A DNA stretch of 64,000 nucleotides, from contig NC_061789.1 in assembly GCF_022458985.1 (NCBI RefSeq), positions 19,510,357 through 19,574,356 of the forward strand. The letters run 5' to 3'. The notes below the pieces were generated by a model, which worked only from the letters and a program-made list of their open reading frames with translations, was not told where the DNA came from and did not search any database. This stretch comes from Mugil cephalus (Eukaryota > Chordata > Actinopteri > Mugiliformes > Mugilidae). Position 1 is the first letter of the stretch. The number at the start of each line of letters is the position of its first letter. The position numbers and the translations under genes are program-made. This document shows, piece after piece, positions 1 through 10,827 of the stretch.

Positions 1-93
1 AGATTCACCTCAGTCTACAGCAGCCACTCCCACTACAGCAAAGCACAGCACCCAGAACAAAGAAACTAGCCAGACAGAGCAGGAGCCGCCTGG
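1..93 (+). other. possible exon end, gene unknown
   Basis: The first 93 bases are open in two frames and run into a good donor (GTATGT from position 94). The frame starting at position 2 gives a Thr/Ser/Gln-rich stretch. It could be an upstream exon of the integrase-derived gene that follows, but it does not splice in frame straight onto the exon at 2292, so at least one intervening exon would be needed. I do not recognise the peptide. Confidence 0.2.
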
Positions 94-494
94 GTATGTA
101 ATTACAGATACAGGTCGGGAGGCTTTGGACTCTCTTCTCTAGACAACTCCCATCAATAATAACACACATAATAAGTCAATAATAATCCACTAATGTCACA
201 GCAAAAAAAGGAAATGTAGGGATTCTTCATGACATCAGACAGAGATCATGGGGTTTTATTGCGTTGGTTGAAATGAACAAAGAGAAATATTGTAGTTGGG
301 GTAAATTAGTGGTAACATTCACCTGCAGTAAATCATAGTCCAGACATTTGATTCATTAGAATGCGCAATACTTATATATCAGTGGGGAGGAATGTCCACC
401 GCATGGTGGATGTGATTATGTGTGGTAGCCATTTTGCGTTACTGAGCTGTTGGTTTTAAATTAAGTTTTTATGTGAAGGGACAATATATGTCCA
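94..494. other. non-coding, nothing recognised
   Basis: AT-rich sequence with no convincing exon or repeat; possibly intronic if the open stretch before it is an exon. Confidence 0.4.
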
Positions 495-1036
495 AAAGGT
501 GTTGAATAAGGCAACTGGACTCGTAGAATTTTCTTGAAGACGTTTCGCCTCATCTGAGTAGCTTCTTCAGTTCTGAGAGACTAGTGGGAAGCTGAGGTTT
601 AAATAGGAAAATCTCTAGGATTAAATCTCAGACCACCTCCTCTGTTTAGAGAAGGTTTTTCCACTTTGACATAGAGGCTTCCTTTACTCCCCTCTCAAAC
701 CATCTGACTTCTCTGGCCAGGACGTTTGTATCTTCAAAAGAGTGTCCTTTGTCCTTCAGGTGGAGGTGGACTGCTGAGTAATGCCCTGATGAGCTGGCTC
801 TCCTGTGTTGAGCCATGCGTTTGTGGATGGGTTGTTTGGTTTCACCAATCAGAATCAGAATTACTTTATTGATCCCAGGGGGGAATTACTTTTCGTTACA
901 GCCGCTCCGTTTGATGTGTTTCCCCTCCTTTTCCTTTCCAATCTGTCTTGTAGGTACAGTCTTCGCTCTGTGCTGGAGGGTTCTGATGATTCCTAGTTTC
1001 AAATGATAAATGCTGGTCAGTGTGGGTAGGTCTGCC
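495..1036 (-). mobile_element. Penelope-like retroelement remnant (GIY-YIG end)
   Basis: Read on the minus strand, this encodes the familiar C-terminal end of fish Penelope-like elements. Part of the reverse transcriptase tail is seen near 1010-1036 (PTHTDQ-like). It is followed by a GIY-YIG endonuclease portion with the GETKQPIHKRMAQHRRA-type motif at about 790-845, then SAVHLHLKDKGHSFEDTNVL and a segment containing WFERGVKEA. The 3' side (495-560) has the GAAGACGTTTCGCCTC motif common in these elements. Only the 3' end is present, and a short repeat interrupts it at about 842-906. It is an old, 5'-truncated copy. The assignment rests on recalled family motifs. Confidence 0.75.
842..906 (+). 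repeat. short interspersed repeat nested in the Penelope remnant
   Basis: The stretch beginning with TCAGAATCAGAATTACTTTA, followed by TTGATCCC and ending near GTTACAGCCGCTCC, is the widespread teleost repeat with this signature. It splits the GIY-YIG reading of the Penelope remnant, which indicates that it inserted later. Confidence 0.55.
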
Positions 1037-2291
1037 ATATATTATCAATGTTGAGGCAATATATGATTTTCAAACCAAAAAAAGAGACCCTGGAAGATAG
1101 TAGAAGACTTCTGTTAATGGTCAACAAACAAGGTCTGGTTAACAAGCAGGCAATTGTACTGGGCCCTGAAATGTTCACTCTGTGGCACAAGCCTTTTTTA
1201 TTGCGTTTCTTTTTGGGATTTTTGCCCTACAAAAGATCTTTCTTTTTTTGTGGTGATCTGAAACTTCTGCATAGTCATGGTCCACTTCTGCCTCCTCACT
1301 GGATGTATGGGTTTCAACACCCACTACTTCCTGACCTCTCTAGAAGATATGTGCAGAAGGATACTCAGGTTAGCATGGCCAAATCACACTACATGTTTCA
1401 TTATAAGGTCTATAAGTAAATTGGCAAAACCTCAAATGTTGGCACTCAAAAAAAATATGCTAGTTTTAACTTAAATATACAAGTTTACTCTGGGCTTGGT
1501 CCGTTTGGCACTAGCATGGCACCCTGCATGCTGATCTTCTATCTTTTTTTGTGTTGATGTGAAACTGCTGCGTAGTCATGGTCCACTTCTGTCCCCTCAC
1601 TGGGTGTGTACTTGGTTTCATAACACCCACTCCTTCCTGACCTCTTTCTCTAAAAGTTATGGGTGCTCAGGTTGGGATGGCCAAATTATGCTACATGTTT
1701 CATTATAAGGTCACAACCAGCAGTCTCTAGGTGACACAGTTCATTCTGGTTAACCCTTTTAGTAAAATCTTGTTTATACTGACAATATGGGTTTTGCAAA
1801 AAATGTTAAAGCTTTGTTTGTAGATAGTGACACCTTGGTTGCAACACTAAACAGCCGGTCGGAAAGTTTATTTAATGACCACATTAAATACTGTGCCTGC
1901 CTGTCATTTCAGGTTCAGTGCATGACTGTTTGTGACACATTAACTTTCAGCATATGGGTATGTGCCTGTAAATGTTTCTGCATTCAGTTTCATTCCTTCG
2001 ATTAAAACAAACAAAAAAAAAAACTATATTACAACATCTCTCCCAAGTATGCGCTTGCATGTTTTTCACCATGAAGAAGTTTTGTAAGCAAAGGATTAAG
2101 AAGAGAGAGGCGCAGGACAACTCCTGACTAGAGAGGTCCTTTAGAGGTACTACTAGCAAATCCTGAACACTCATAAATGAAATGCAAAGTAAACTGGCAA
2201 AACCTCAAATTATTATCTGTCACAGAAAGGTAAGTTTTTGTAAAGTTGGATAAAGTAAGGTATGAAAGAAGTCCTGAAGCGTTCACCGCAG
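1037..2291. repeat. non-coding with a direct duplication
   Basis: About 170 bp near 1238-1412 recurs in the same orientation at 1541-1712. Both copies contain TAGTCATGGTCCACTTCTG and both end in ACATGTTTCATTATAAGGTC. A shorter shared motif, GGCAAAACCTCAAAT, occurs at about 1422 and about 2197. Open frames here (for example 1048-1419) resemble no protein I know and cross the repeat, so I do not call them genes. Confidence 0.6.
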
Positions 2292-4195
2292 GAGCCGAGC
2301 TGGGTCAGTCTGTTGGAGAATGAGCTTCGCTGCCTTTCTATAGTCTGGTGGAGTGGATGTGAGGGGCAGCTCTCTCCAACAGAACAGGTCAATTGTTTAT
2401 TTCAATAATTGTTGAAGTCTCTAAAATGCAATGAAACTGTGAATTCTGGTTGCTAGAATCCTCTCAAGTTCCATGTGACATTGTCACATTGTGTGTTATG
2501 TCTGAACGGTTCAATCGTTAAGTTCTATTTATTATTCTTATAAATGCAATGTAATCATTGCATTTGGACTGTCACATATTTAATGTGTTCACCTTTTCTG
2601 TCTTTACGATCAGAGATCCAAAAAAGTCTGACAAATGGAGGATTATAGTTGATGAAGGCCTGATGAAGATCGAGTCATTTCCACATTTCTTTCATGGAGA
2701 TTACTGTGTGCCACAGGTAGGTTTTATAGTAGGTTATAATTAGTCTGTGCATATCATTGAAGTAAATTTTCATTTTTAGGCATAACTTTACAACTTATTA
2801 TTTTGTATTTACATCCGTATTGTCTGTTTTCCACATGCATCAACAGAATATTCAGTGGGCGCCAGATGAAAATTTCACTGTAAGTAGTTAGTAGTATCAC
2901 ACAATGTCTAGTCTTTTATTTTCTGCTTTTTGATTTTTAATTACTTGCATTTCTGTAATTTTCACAGACGGAGCATAAAGAGCCCGAAAACACAATAGAG
3001 GTGGGTATATGACAATAGGCGTTGTGACAGAATAACAAAATGAAAAATAAATAGCTTATTGATGTGATCACATTGTGTGTGTACATCATGTAATGTCCTG
3101 GCTGCAGGTTAAAGAGCCGTGGCAGTGGCTCGGCCTGGATGTCAGAGGACCACTGCCCCAAACACTGAACGGACACAGATACATCTTGACAGTTACAGAC
3201 TACTACTCCAAATGGGTGGAAGCTGTGCCGATGCAGTCGTGCCTCCCTTCGCATGTGGCAAAAAACATAGTGGACATAATCGCCCACTTTGGATACCCTT
3301 TCAGAATCCTCTCCAGACTGCCGCATGACATCGTCCACAAAGTGAGTGAACTAGTGATTGAACTGCTCTTGCTGTTAAACAGAACTTCAGTTCATATCAA
3401 CATCATAGTTGTGGTCACAGTTGAAAGACAGACAGTGCATATTTGTTTTTGTAAAAAAAAAAAAAAAAAATACTGTCCTCATGCTAGATCAACCGAGAAC
3501 TCCAAGATCAGCTTAAGGTTACAGTCGCACTTGTGGTCCATCATCAGCAGACGGGCACGGCAGATTTGACCACAGCACAGCTGATTGACAGGTCTGTAAG
3601 TACAACGATGTGACTGATGTATATGCTTTTTGTTTACACTCTGATCGTAGACTGTACACCGTCATATGACTATGACACTCGACACCTCATACATGTGGCT
3701 CTGCTGAACTCGTGTTTTTCTTGTTGATATCTGTCTGTCACATTAACACAACTGTTTCCATGAAAACGACGTGTATTATGTAAAATTAATATTATGAGTT
3801 CATTCCCTTAATGGATGATGCTCGCAGCCTTCAGAACCAGGTAACAACATACCAGACCTATGTCACAATTACTTTTATTTGTGTTGTTTCCAACAGGATG
3901 GTAGGTGATCTAATAGAGGAACATTCAGCTGACTGGGATGTTTACCTGCCTGCAAAGGTTTTCAGCCTGTGTTTCAAAGAGCATTCAAAGAGCAAGAAGA
4001 GGCCTTTCTCCGTGCTGTGTTGTAACGGACTAGAGCCTGCCCAATCTCCTAGAGGACTGGATGTAAGTGGAGGTTTTAGACATTTGAGTTTTAGGAAAAC
4101 TTTGCTTTATATATATGGCAAAATGACTGTCTTACATCTCTGTTCCACAGTATGATTATTCCAAGATCCGAGAGAGTGCTTTTGTGGTTAGATAA
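2292..4195 (+). CDS. integrase-derived host gene, 3' part
   Basis: Eight exons join in one frame: 2292-2358, 2616-2716, 2847-2879, 2968-3000, 3108-3341, 3488-3591, 3897-4062 and 4151-4195 (TAA stop). They give 260 residues of C-terminal protein; the start lies upstream and was not found. Exon 5 carries an integrase core (LGLDVRGPLPQTLNGHRYIL, then VTDYYSKWVEA), of the type in GIN1/GIN2 and KRBA2-like vertebrate genes derived from Gypsy or Ginger integrases. The rest of the core has drifted and does not look catalytically complete. The many introns, consistent phases and a polyadenylation signal at 4450 mark it as a host gene rather than a mobile copy. The donor at 2358 was preferred over one at 2387 because only it keeps frame with the next exon. 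The function is unknown; DNA binding or a protein scaffold is possible. Confidence 0.65.
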
Positions 4196-4449
4196 AAGTT
4201 CATTTGGTGAGTTGAATACGCCTTGTGTGTGCAATCACATGCCATTCTTAAATATAATATAATAAGTAAATTAAAATCACGTCACTTAAGTGTTATGTAC
4301 ACCCTTTCATACTCAGTATTTTTATTTTCAGGTCACTTGAATTGGACAACAAACTGATGGAGAATACATTTCTACTGTGACATTGGACGCCTTAATGGTT
4401 TAATTAGTAGAAGTAGAAGAACTTGGGGACTGGACTGGACAGGAAGTGC

Positions 4450-4455
4450 AAATAA
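4450..4455 (+). terminator. polyadenylation signal
   Basis: AATAAA 255 bp after the stop of the integrase-derived gene, a plausible 3' end for that transcript. Confidence 0.45.
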
Positions 4456-6165
4456 AAACTGCAAACTGCTACATCGAACTCAAACAAACAAAATTCCCAA
4501 GGACTTATTGCAGTAATTCAAAATATTTTTTTATTTGTTGTTTTTATTCAGCCATTAAATCGTCAAAATGCCACTTTCAGTTGTCAAATCATGTTTTGAA
4601 TGCAGTATCTTATTAACTGTGCTTATTAAGGCACTACAATGAAATATTTCAAGTGTTGCACAGAAGCATAGCTGAATATCTGGAGCACTTGAAGAATTTG
4701 AGCATTGTGAGTGTTACCAAGAAAAATGGCATTAATAGAGGTAATTTGCAGTCCTAGTCTAAAAGTTGAGAAAGTTCAGTTTGCTAAACTACACGAGATC
4801 AACAGTCACAACATCTAAGCTGGCTAATTTAAGACTTAAAGGGCCTGATCGTTTGTTATTACTGTTGTCTATAAAATTTAAATATATAATATAAATATGT
4901 CTTTAAACTTTCTTTAAATAATAATTGCTTTATCATGAAGAATAAGATGAACAATATTCTCATGTAATCGTTGTATTTTCCAAACTAAGTAATTTATCAT
5001 CACATAGTTCATAGCAAATTTACAATACTTTGACTCACCAAGTCAACATTTGTGGTACACATCTAACAGCAGAGTCCCATCTTTTGAGACCGCTTTGTGC
5101 TCTTGCATCATGTAGCGCATTTGTTTGCAGATTATAGATTACTAATTTGACAATTGCAAAAGTAGGACACCTACTGAGATCCACAATGCACCTCCGAAAC
5201 GAACTCCTCTAACACACTTATTTTTCAGTGAGAGAAATGTGGGCACTTGTGCAAATTTGCAAATGTGTTCCTTTTTCTGTACTGGATTTTAAAGACATTG
5301 GGTGCTCATAAATGTCAAGAAGACAGCTGTTGTCGTTTCAGCTGTCCCATTTACTCTGCTGACAGCTGTAGGGAAGCTGACGAGGAAATGAAATCTGCCC
5401 ACACCAAAGAAAAGAAATGCAGCACTTTGTGTCTCAAAGGAAGGGAAGAATAAGTCTGGTTAATAAGGTTTTGATCTTACCAAATGGTAATGATAGACAG
5501 ATGGCTTGATAGATAGTTTACTTAGCCCGTGGGACATTAAGTGTCCAGTAGCTTCATTATACAGACACAGGAGGAATTACAGTCAGCAAACGGTGAATGT
5601 GTGTGTGTGCGCACAAAGGTATATGCAAAATACATTGTGTATATATATGGATGGGTATGACGATATCTGGTAATATAGATATCTAGATATTTTGTATAGT
5701 ATATACAGTATTTAACCTGTTAAACCAGCAGAGTTTAACAGGCTCATTCTTTGTTGAACTGTGCTGCGTACTGAGCTGAAACCAACCCCTCTGACCCACA
5801 TAGTGAATGTTGAGAAGACTGCACAATTACCTTTGAGCAAATGCAAGTCAAGTTGTTTTAAACGTATACATGTAGCCAGTAGGTTTACTATGACAATAGT
5901 GTCACTTTAAATATTATTAGTTGTCTGTTATGATTTTCACTTGGTACAAAATAGCTTATAGTCTTTTTTAAAAAATACAACAAACAACCTCACAAAGGAA
6001 GCGTCTCCAGCAGAGAATGAAAGGTTGATGAAGCTGACGCAGCGCCCTCAACAGGTTGATTGTGGGATTACAGCTGTGGCTGGCTCATACTGCTGTGATC
6101 TCATCGTTGTCTCTGTGCAGTGTAGACTCCCCCCCTCCCACCCCGTGGGCAACCAACCGCAAGAA
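4456..6165. other. intergenic
   Basis: AT-rich with no gene recognised. A short open frame at 5247-5453 resembles nothing known. The part just before 6166 is probably the promoter and 5' UTR of elongin B; I see no TATA box that I would defend. Confidence 0.45.
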
Positions 6166-7002
6166 ATGGTGAGTGAGGAAAACATATACACATCTCGATG
6201 TCACCGTTGAATAGACAGATTCCGTTAGACGACAACCCCTTCTGTAATCGGTAGAATGTCCGCTGTCAGTACCCGAATCAAACCGGTCACACAGAGACCA
6301 TCTGGAGGCTGATGTCTTTGTTTAGCTAGCCTTTGCTAACGCACACTAGCATCATCTACGTTGGTTAACGTCAACACATTAGTTCACGATTGCTCAACAT
6401 CGCTTTACAGTTCTCAAGTTGATGCCAAGTTTAGTGGGGAGATGTCCGGACAGATTATATACGTATTAACGTACCTTTAGAGGAGTGACAGTTCTAACAA
6501 CCAACTTTGCTTTTGCTGGCTAGCTAGGATGCTAACTAGCTAAAGTTGTTAGTAGCTGCTGTGTTACGGCCAGCGTTCTTTTCTCCCAACAACTTTGTTG
6601 AAATGCTTTTCGTTTAAATGTGGTCATTTAAAAGTTTGCCAGGTTACAGCACGGCGTGTTTTGGGACGTGGCAGTCAACTGTTCGCTGTCCGGTTGATTG
6701 AGGAAGCTGCTATAGCTAAGGTTAACAGTTGTTTCAAAGGCTATCTTGGGCTAACACCTCCACAGTTCCACTATCTCTTCGTGACGTTAGCTGACAGCCG
6801 GACTCCGTGTCCTAAAACGCCTAGTTGGGTGTAGAGGTTTGATGCTTAATCTTGAACTCTCCAGTCAGCTCATTAAAATGCAACATGTCACTGACAGCTT
6901 CACTCCTGCTGATCCAACACACAGCAGCCTTTCATACTCTGTGTGTTGTACAAACACGTTCACAATCACAAGTCTAATTTACATTTAGCCACTAATAGTT
7001 AC

Positions 7003-7044
<42 letters not shown>

Positions 7045-8602
7045 CTGGGTCTTTGTGTTATAAAATAACACAATTTATGGGCTGAGTTGACTTATAGCTG
7101 CCATGTTATATGTTATTATCATGTATTGATTAGCACTCTCTGAAGGTTTTATGGAGACCAGAAGTGATTTTTAGATTATAAATCATATGTCTTTACACTA
7201 GCATGATCTTATTTTCTCAGCAGGGAAAACGGTTCTAAACAAAGGGAGGCCATCCTACACACTTCATATCTTTTAGTTTTGGAAGAATCTGGCCAAAATG
7301 TCAATAATCTGCTTCAGTGTGTAATCTGCTTTAATCTGCCTCCAAACGTTTACAGCATATTTGAGTTTGAAAGGTTATCCAGTTAATATTTTATGGATGC
7401 AAATGTCTACTGTGTGTGAGTCAGCAGTACCTCATTTCCACTCCTTTCTCCCTCGCGTAATCTTCAGGATGTGTTTCTAATGATCCGGCGTCACAAGGCA
7501 ACCATCTTCACAGATGCCAAAGAGTCTACCACAGTTTATGAACTGAAGCGCATTGTGGAAGGCATTTTAAAGAGGCCCCCTGAAGATCAAAGACTTTATA
7601 AGGTGAGATAAATTACCATCAGAATTAGCATCAGATGTAAGAGTTGTTTGGAATGTGCAAGTGAACCAGCAGCACCACCAGTTCATACCCACCTGTTGAT
7701 ATAAATGTTTAGAGCATTATCACAATTAAACACTGTCTGAGAGTGGGATATATTAAAATATATACAGTGAGACAATATTACTGCGTTTTTATTATTGCGT
7801 AAAAAGTCTGAAACTATTGATAATCAACTAATAGTTTAAGTCATTTTAAGACAAATTGACAAATCCCAAAATTTCAATTTGGGGAGATTTGTTGAATGTC
7901 TTGTTTTACTGTAAATTGAATATTTCAGATTTGGGGGTAATTGAAGACTTTACTTCAAATATACTTTAGTTTAAAATTTACTTGACACAGAATACACTAT
8001 CAAACATGTTACCTCAAGAATTCTCAAACTGAGTCTTCACCTGTTTCTCTTTGTTAAACAACTTGTTGTACTGACAGCTTGATCCCCTAAATCTCTTCAG
8101 ATACCTTCGACATAATCTCTGATCGTTCTGGTAGTGTGCACTGTGGAAAAAATGAAAAAGGATTGCACCTGAAAAGCTGGCTGGCTCTACACTACTTTGT
8201 TCTTTTCAACATTTTTTCTTCAGGATGATGTGCTGCTTAATGACAGTCAGACTCTTGGAAATTGTGGCTTCACAAATCAAACAGCCCGACCCCAGGCCCC
8301 AGCCACAGTGGGATTAGCTTTTCGTCTGAGTGGTGAGCAGTTCATCCTTTGGCAAGCCTCATATTAGAACAGTTTCGCTCTTAGTCTGAGAAGCTTGAGC
8401 TGAGCTCAGCATCGAGCTGGAGTCAGGATTTCTGCTTTTGTCTCACAAGTCTCTCGTTTGTGTCTCTTTGTCTTGTGTTGCTCTCCCAGATGATTCATTT
8501 GAGCAGTTGAGGATTGAGCCCTTCTCCACTCCCCCAGAGCTCCCTGACGTCATGAAGCCACAGGATTCAGGCAGCACAGCCAACGAGCAGGCTGTACAGT
8601 GA
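6166..8602 (+). CDS. elob: elongin-B
   Basis: Four coding exons: 6166-6168 (only the ATG codon), 7468-7602, 8224-8332 and 8490-8602 (TGA), giving 119 residues; vertebrate elongin B has about 118. The protein starts [20 protein letters not shown] and has the ubiquitin-like fold sequence through VGLAFRL. It ends with the conserved tail [15 protein letters not shown], then ANEQAVQ. Elongin B pairs with elongin C. Together they are part of the Elongin (SIII) transcription elongation complex and serve as adaptors in cullin-2/5 ubiquitin ligases with VHL or SOCS-box proteins, in nucleus and cytosol. The start codon stands alone on its exon, followed at once by GTGAGT; the next exon's first codon is GAT, matching the family's MDVF start. 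All key stretches look intact. Confidence 0.96.
7005..7039. repeat. (TA)n microsatellite in elob intron 1
   Basis: About 17 uninterrupted TA units in the first intron of elongin B. Confidence 0.9.
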
Positions 8603-10421
8603 GGGAGGAGGGCATGGAAACGACAGGGCCACACAGGGGATTGGTGGGAGGACACACGGGGGGAGGGATGGGTTGAAATTTGGGAAATGATGCCTCAGTG
8701 GGTAAAGTTTTACCTTGCCGACGACTGATCTTCAGCTGGGCATAAACTGTTTCAAACACGGATTCCCCTTGTTTAATGTGAGGTTGCTTCAAAGTGGTTC
8801 ATTTGTTCTGAAAATGACGAACGCATGCTTGATAAATTGATAATTTAACACAAGACCCTTCAGAGATACCTGGCGGACTTGTCACAACACTGTCAGTCAA
8901 CCATGGGGTTGGTAGAGGCTGAACTTAAAAAAATTGTACCTCGTATTTAATGAATACTAGTGTTTATTTGAGGTAAGGTTGATGCTGCCTTACTTGTGTT
9001 CTTTTATTTTGCTAGCTTAAACGTGGGAGATGACGAGGTGTTTTAGGCTTTTATGTTTGTGTGTTTCTTTATTAAACTATTATTAGAATTAACATGTTTT
9101 TGGTCTTCGGCCTGGATATGTGTTGAATCTATAGCTAGGAGTTTGTGCATTTATATCTGTATTTCGAGAACTTTTGAACATTATTATTCAAAATTAAAAA
9201 ATATATCCACTTGCTGGCAGGAGATCCTCGATAAAGAAAACACATTTCTTGGTATTCCACTGATCAGTAGTTACAAATTTCATACTGTAGCTGCTCACAG
9301 AAGGTACTGAGCCTGAAAGGACTCGGTCGTGAGTATCTACTACATGTAACGCTGGCATGGACCTGGTGTTGAATATCAAACGACTGACAACAGTAGTCAA
9401 AAACTATTTGGTGGTTATTCTTGATTATTTTCATCTGAACAACAACTGTAGGGACTAATTGACTTCCCGATATTTGATTGTAGTCAATGACAATATGGAG
9501 ATGTTGTTAAACCATTGTGGTTAAAGTACACATTTAACAGTTTTAAGATAACCAGAAGTATTTTTTGATGAGCCAGTGGTGGACTGCACACTTCAGTCCA
9601 TTATCCCAGTATAAAGTTAGTTTTATCTTGAGCCACAGTTTGTGTTGTAATATGCACCACTGATACCTTAATGCACGCTGATTTTCTAAATTTGAAGAAT
9701 TTGAAATGTACACTTGGACAACATTGAAACGTCATACAAAGAGAAAGCACTGGGTCTTGTGATCTAGAAACTACTCTGAATCATTATTCACCGCAGGGAA
9801 AAAATGTCCTGACAGGAGGTGTTGAATGAAACGGTGTTGCATTAAAAACACATTTGCAAATTTAAGCTGTTAAACAGTGGGACATGATCAATGTTGCACT
9901 TGTAACTGATTTAACATTAAAACCATTGTTTTTCCATCTCTGCGCACTCTGGTACTTTGTTTTTTAAGATACACTTAAATAGCCAATGGAGACTGTTGTG
10001 GATTCTGTACATGTGGACACTATAGGAAGAATACAGGAAATTACGTTTCTACTTTGAGTATATTGATTCATATTGTAAAGAATAGTGAATTCATCCAATG
10101 ACTTTTTTGAGTGCAGCCTTTTCCTATAATGCTGAACTGAACCTAGTAGGCTAGTACAGGTATCCCTGCCAGACTGCGGGAATGACCGGATTTGATATTA
10201 TTTTAACTAAAAAGGTCCCACCTAAACCAGGTTATGTGTTGAGTGGATTTAAGAGGCAACCAGTTTTCATCATGTCATTTTGGGAGAACTATACAATGAG
10301 CGAAATACACTTGAATCAATTTGCTGCAAAATTACACCCAAAACAAAGCTTGAAATTGCACTCCAACCTCTAAGCATTTACCTGTAACTGAACAAAAATA
10401 ATTATGTCTTATTGGTAACTT
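8603..10421. other. elob 3' UTR and intergenic
   Basis: No coding exon was recognised. The proximal part is presumably elob 3' UTR. An ATTAAA-type signal near 9915 is one possible end, but I cannot place the transcript end with confidence. Confidence 0.4.
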
Positions 10422-10428
10422 AAAAAAA

Positions 10429-10497
<69 letters not shown>

Positions 10498-10547
10498 ATA
10501 TGTATATATATATATATATGTATATGTATATGTATATATATATATAT
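10422..10547. repeat. poly(A) followed by (TA/TG)n low-complexity tract
   Basis: A run of about 26 A is followed by TATATA and TGTATA repeats up to 10547. It may be the tail of an old retroposed copy or a slippage-grown tract. Open frames across it are artefacts of the repeat. Confidence 0.9.
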
Positions 10548-10827
10548 GGCTGCCTGCTAGTTTTCTGTCGACCAGCTGCCCATTTAACCAACGAAATAAT
10601 TGTGATTTACGCTAACAATCTACAAGTGTTGTGTACTCGCGGTTCCTGAACGTCTCACTGCCTCTGCGAACTTTCCGACAGCATGTGAAGGCAGCAAATA
10701 GCTAACCGGTTAGATTAGCATTATGCTAGCACCGCGGTTCGCAGCTCTTGCGAGGGCGCCTCTCGTAACCGCAGTCTGTAATGGCATCATGGACTGAAAG
10801 CACCAGGCGTGTCCTCTCCCAGTACAA

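Noticed and set aside
1048-1419. 124-codon plus-strand open frame
   Set aside because: Runs into a duplicated non-coding repeat and resembles no protein.
10409-10649. Ile-Tyr repeat proteins on both strands
   Set aside because: Translations of the poly(A)/(TA) low-complexity tract.
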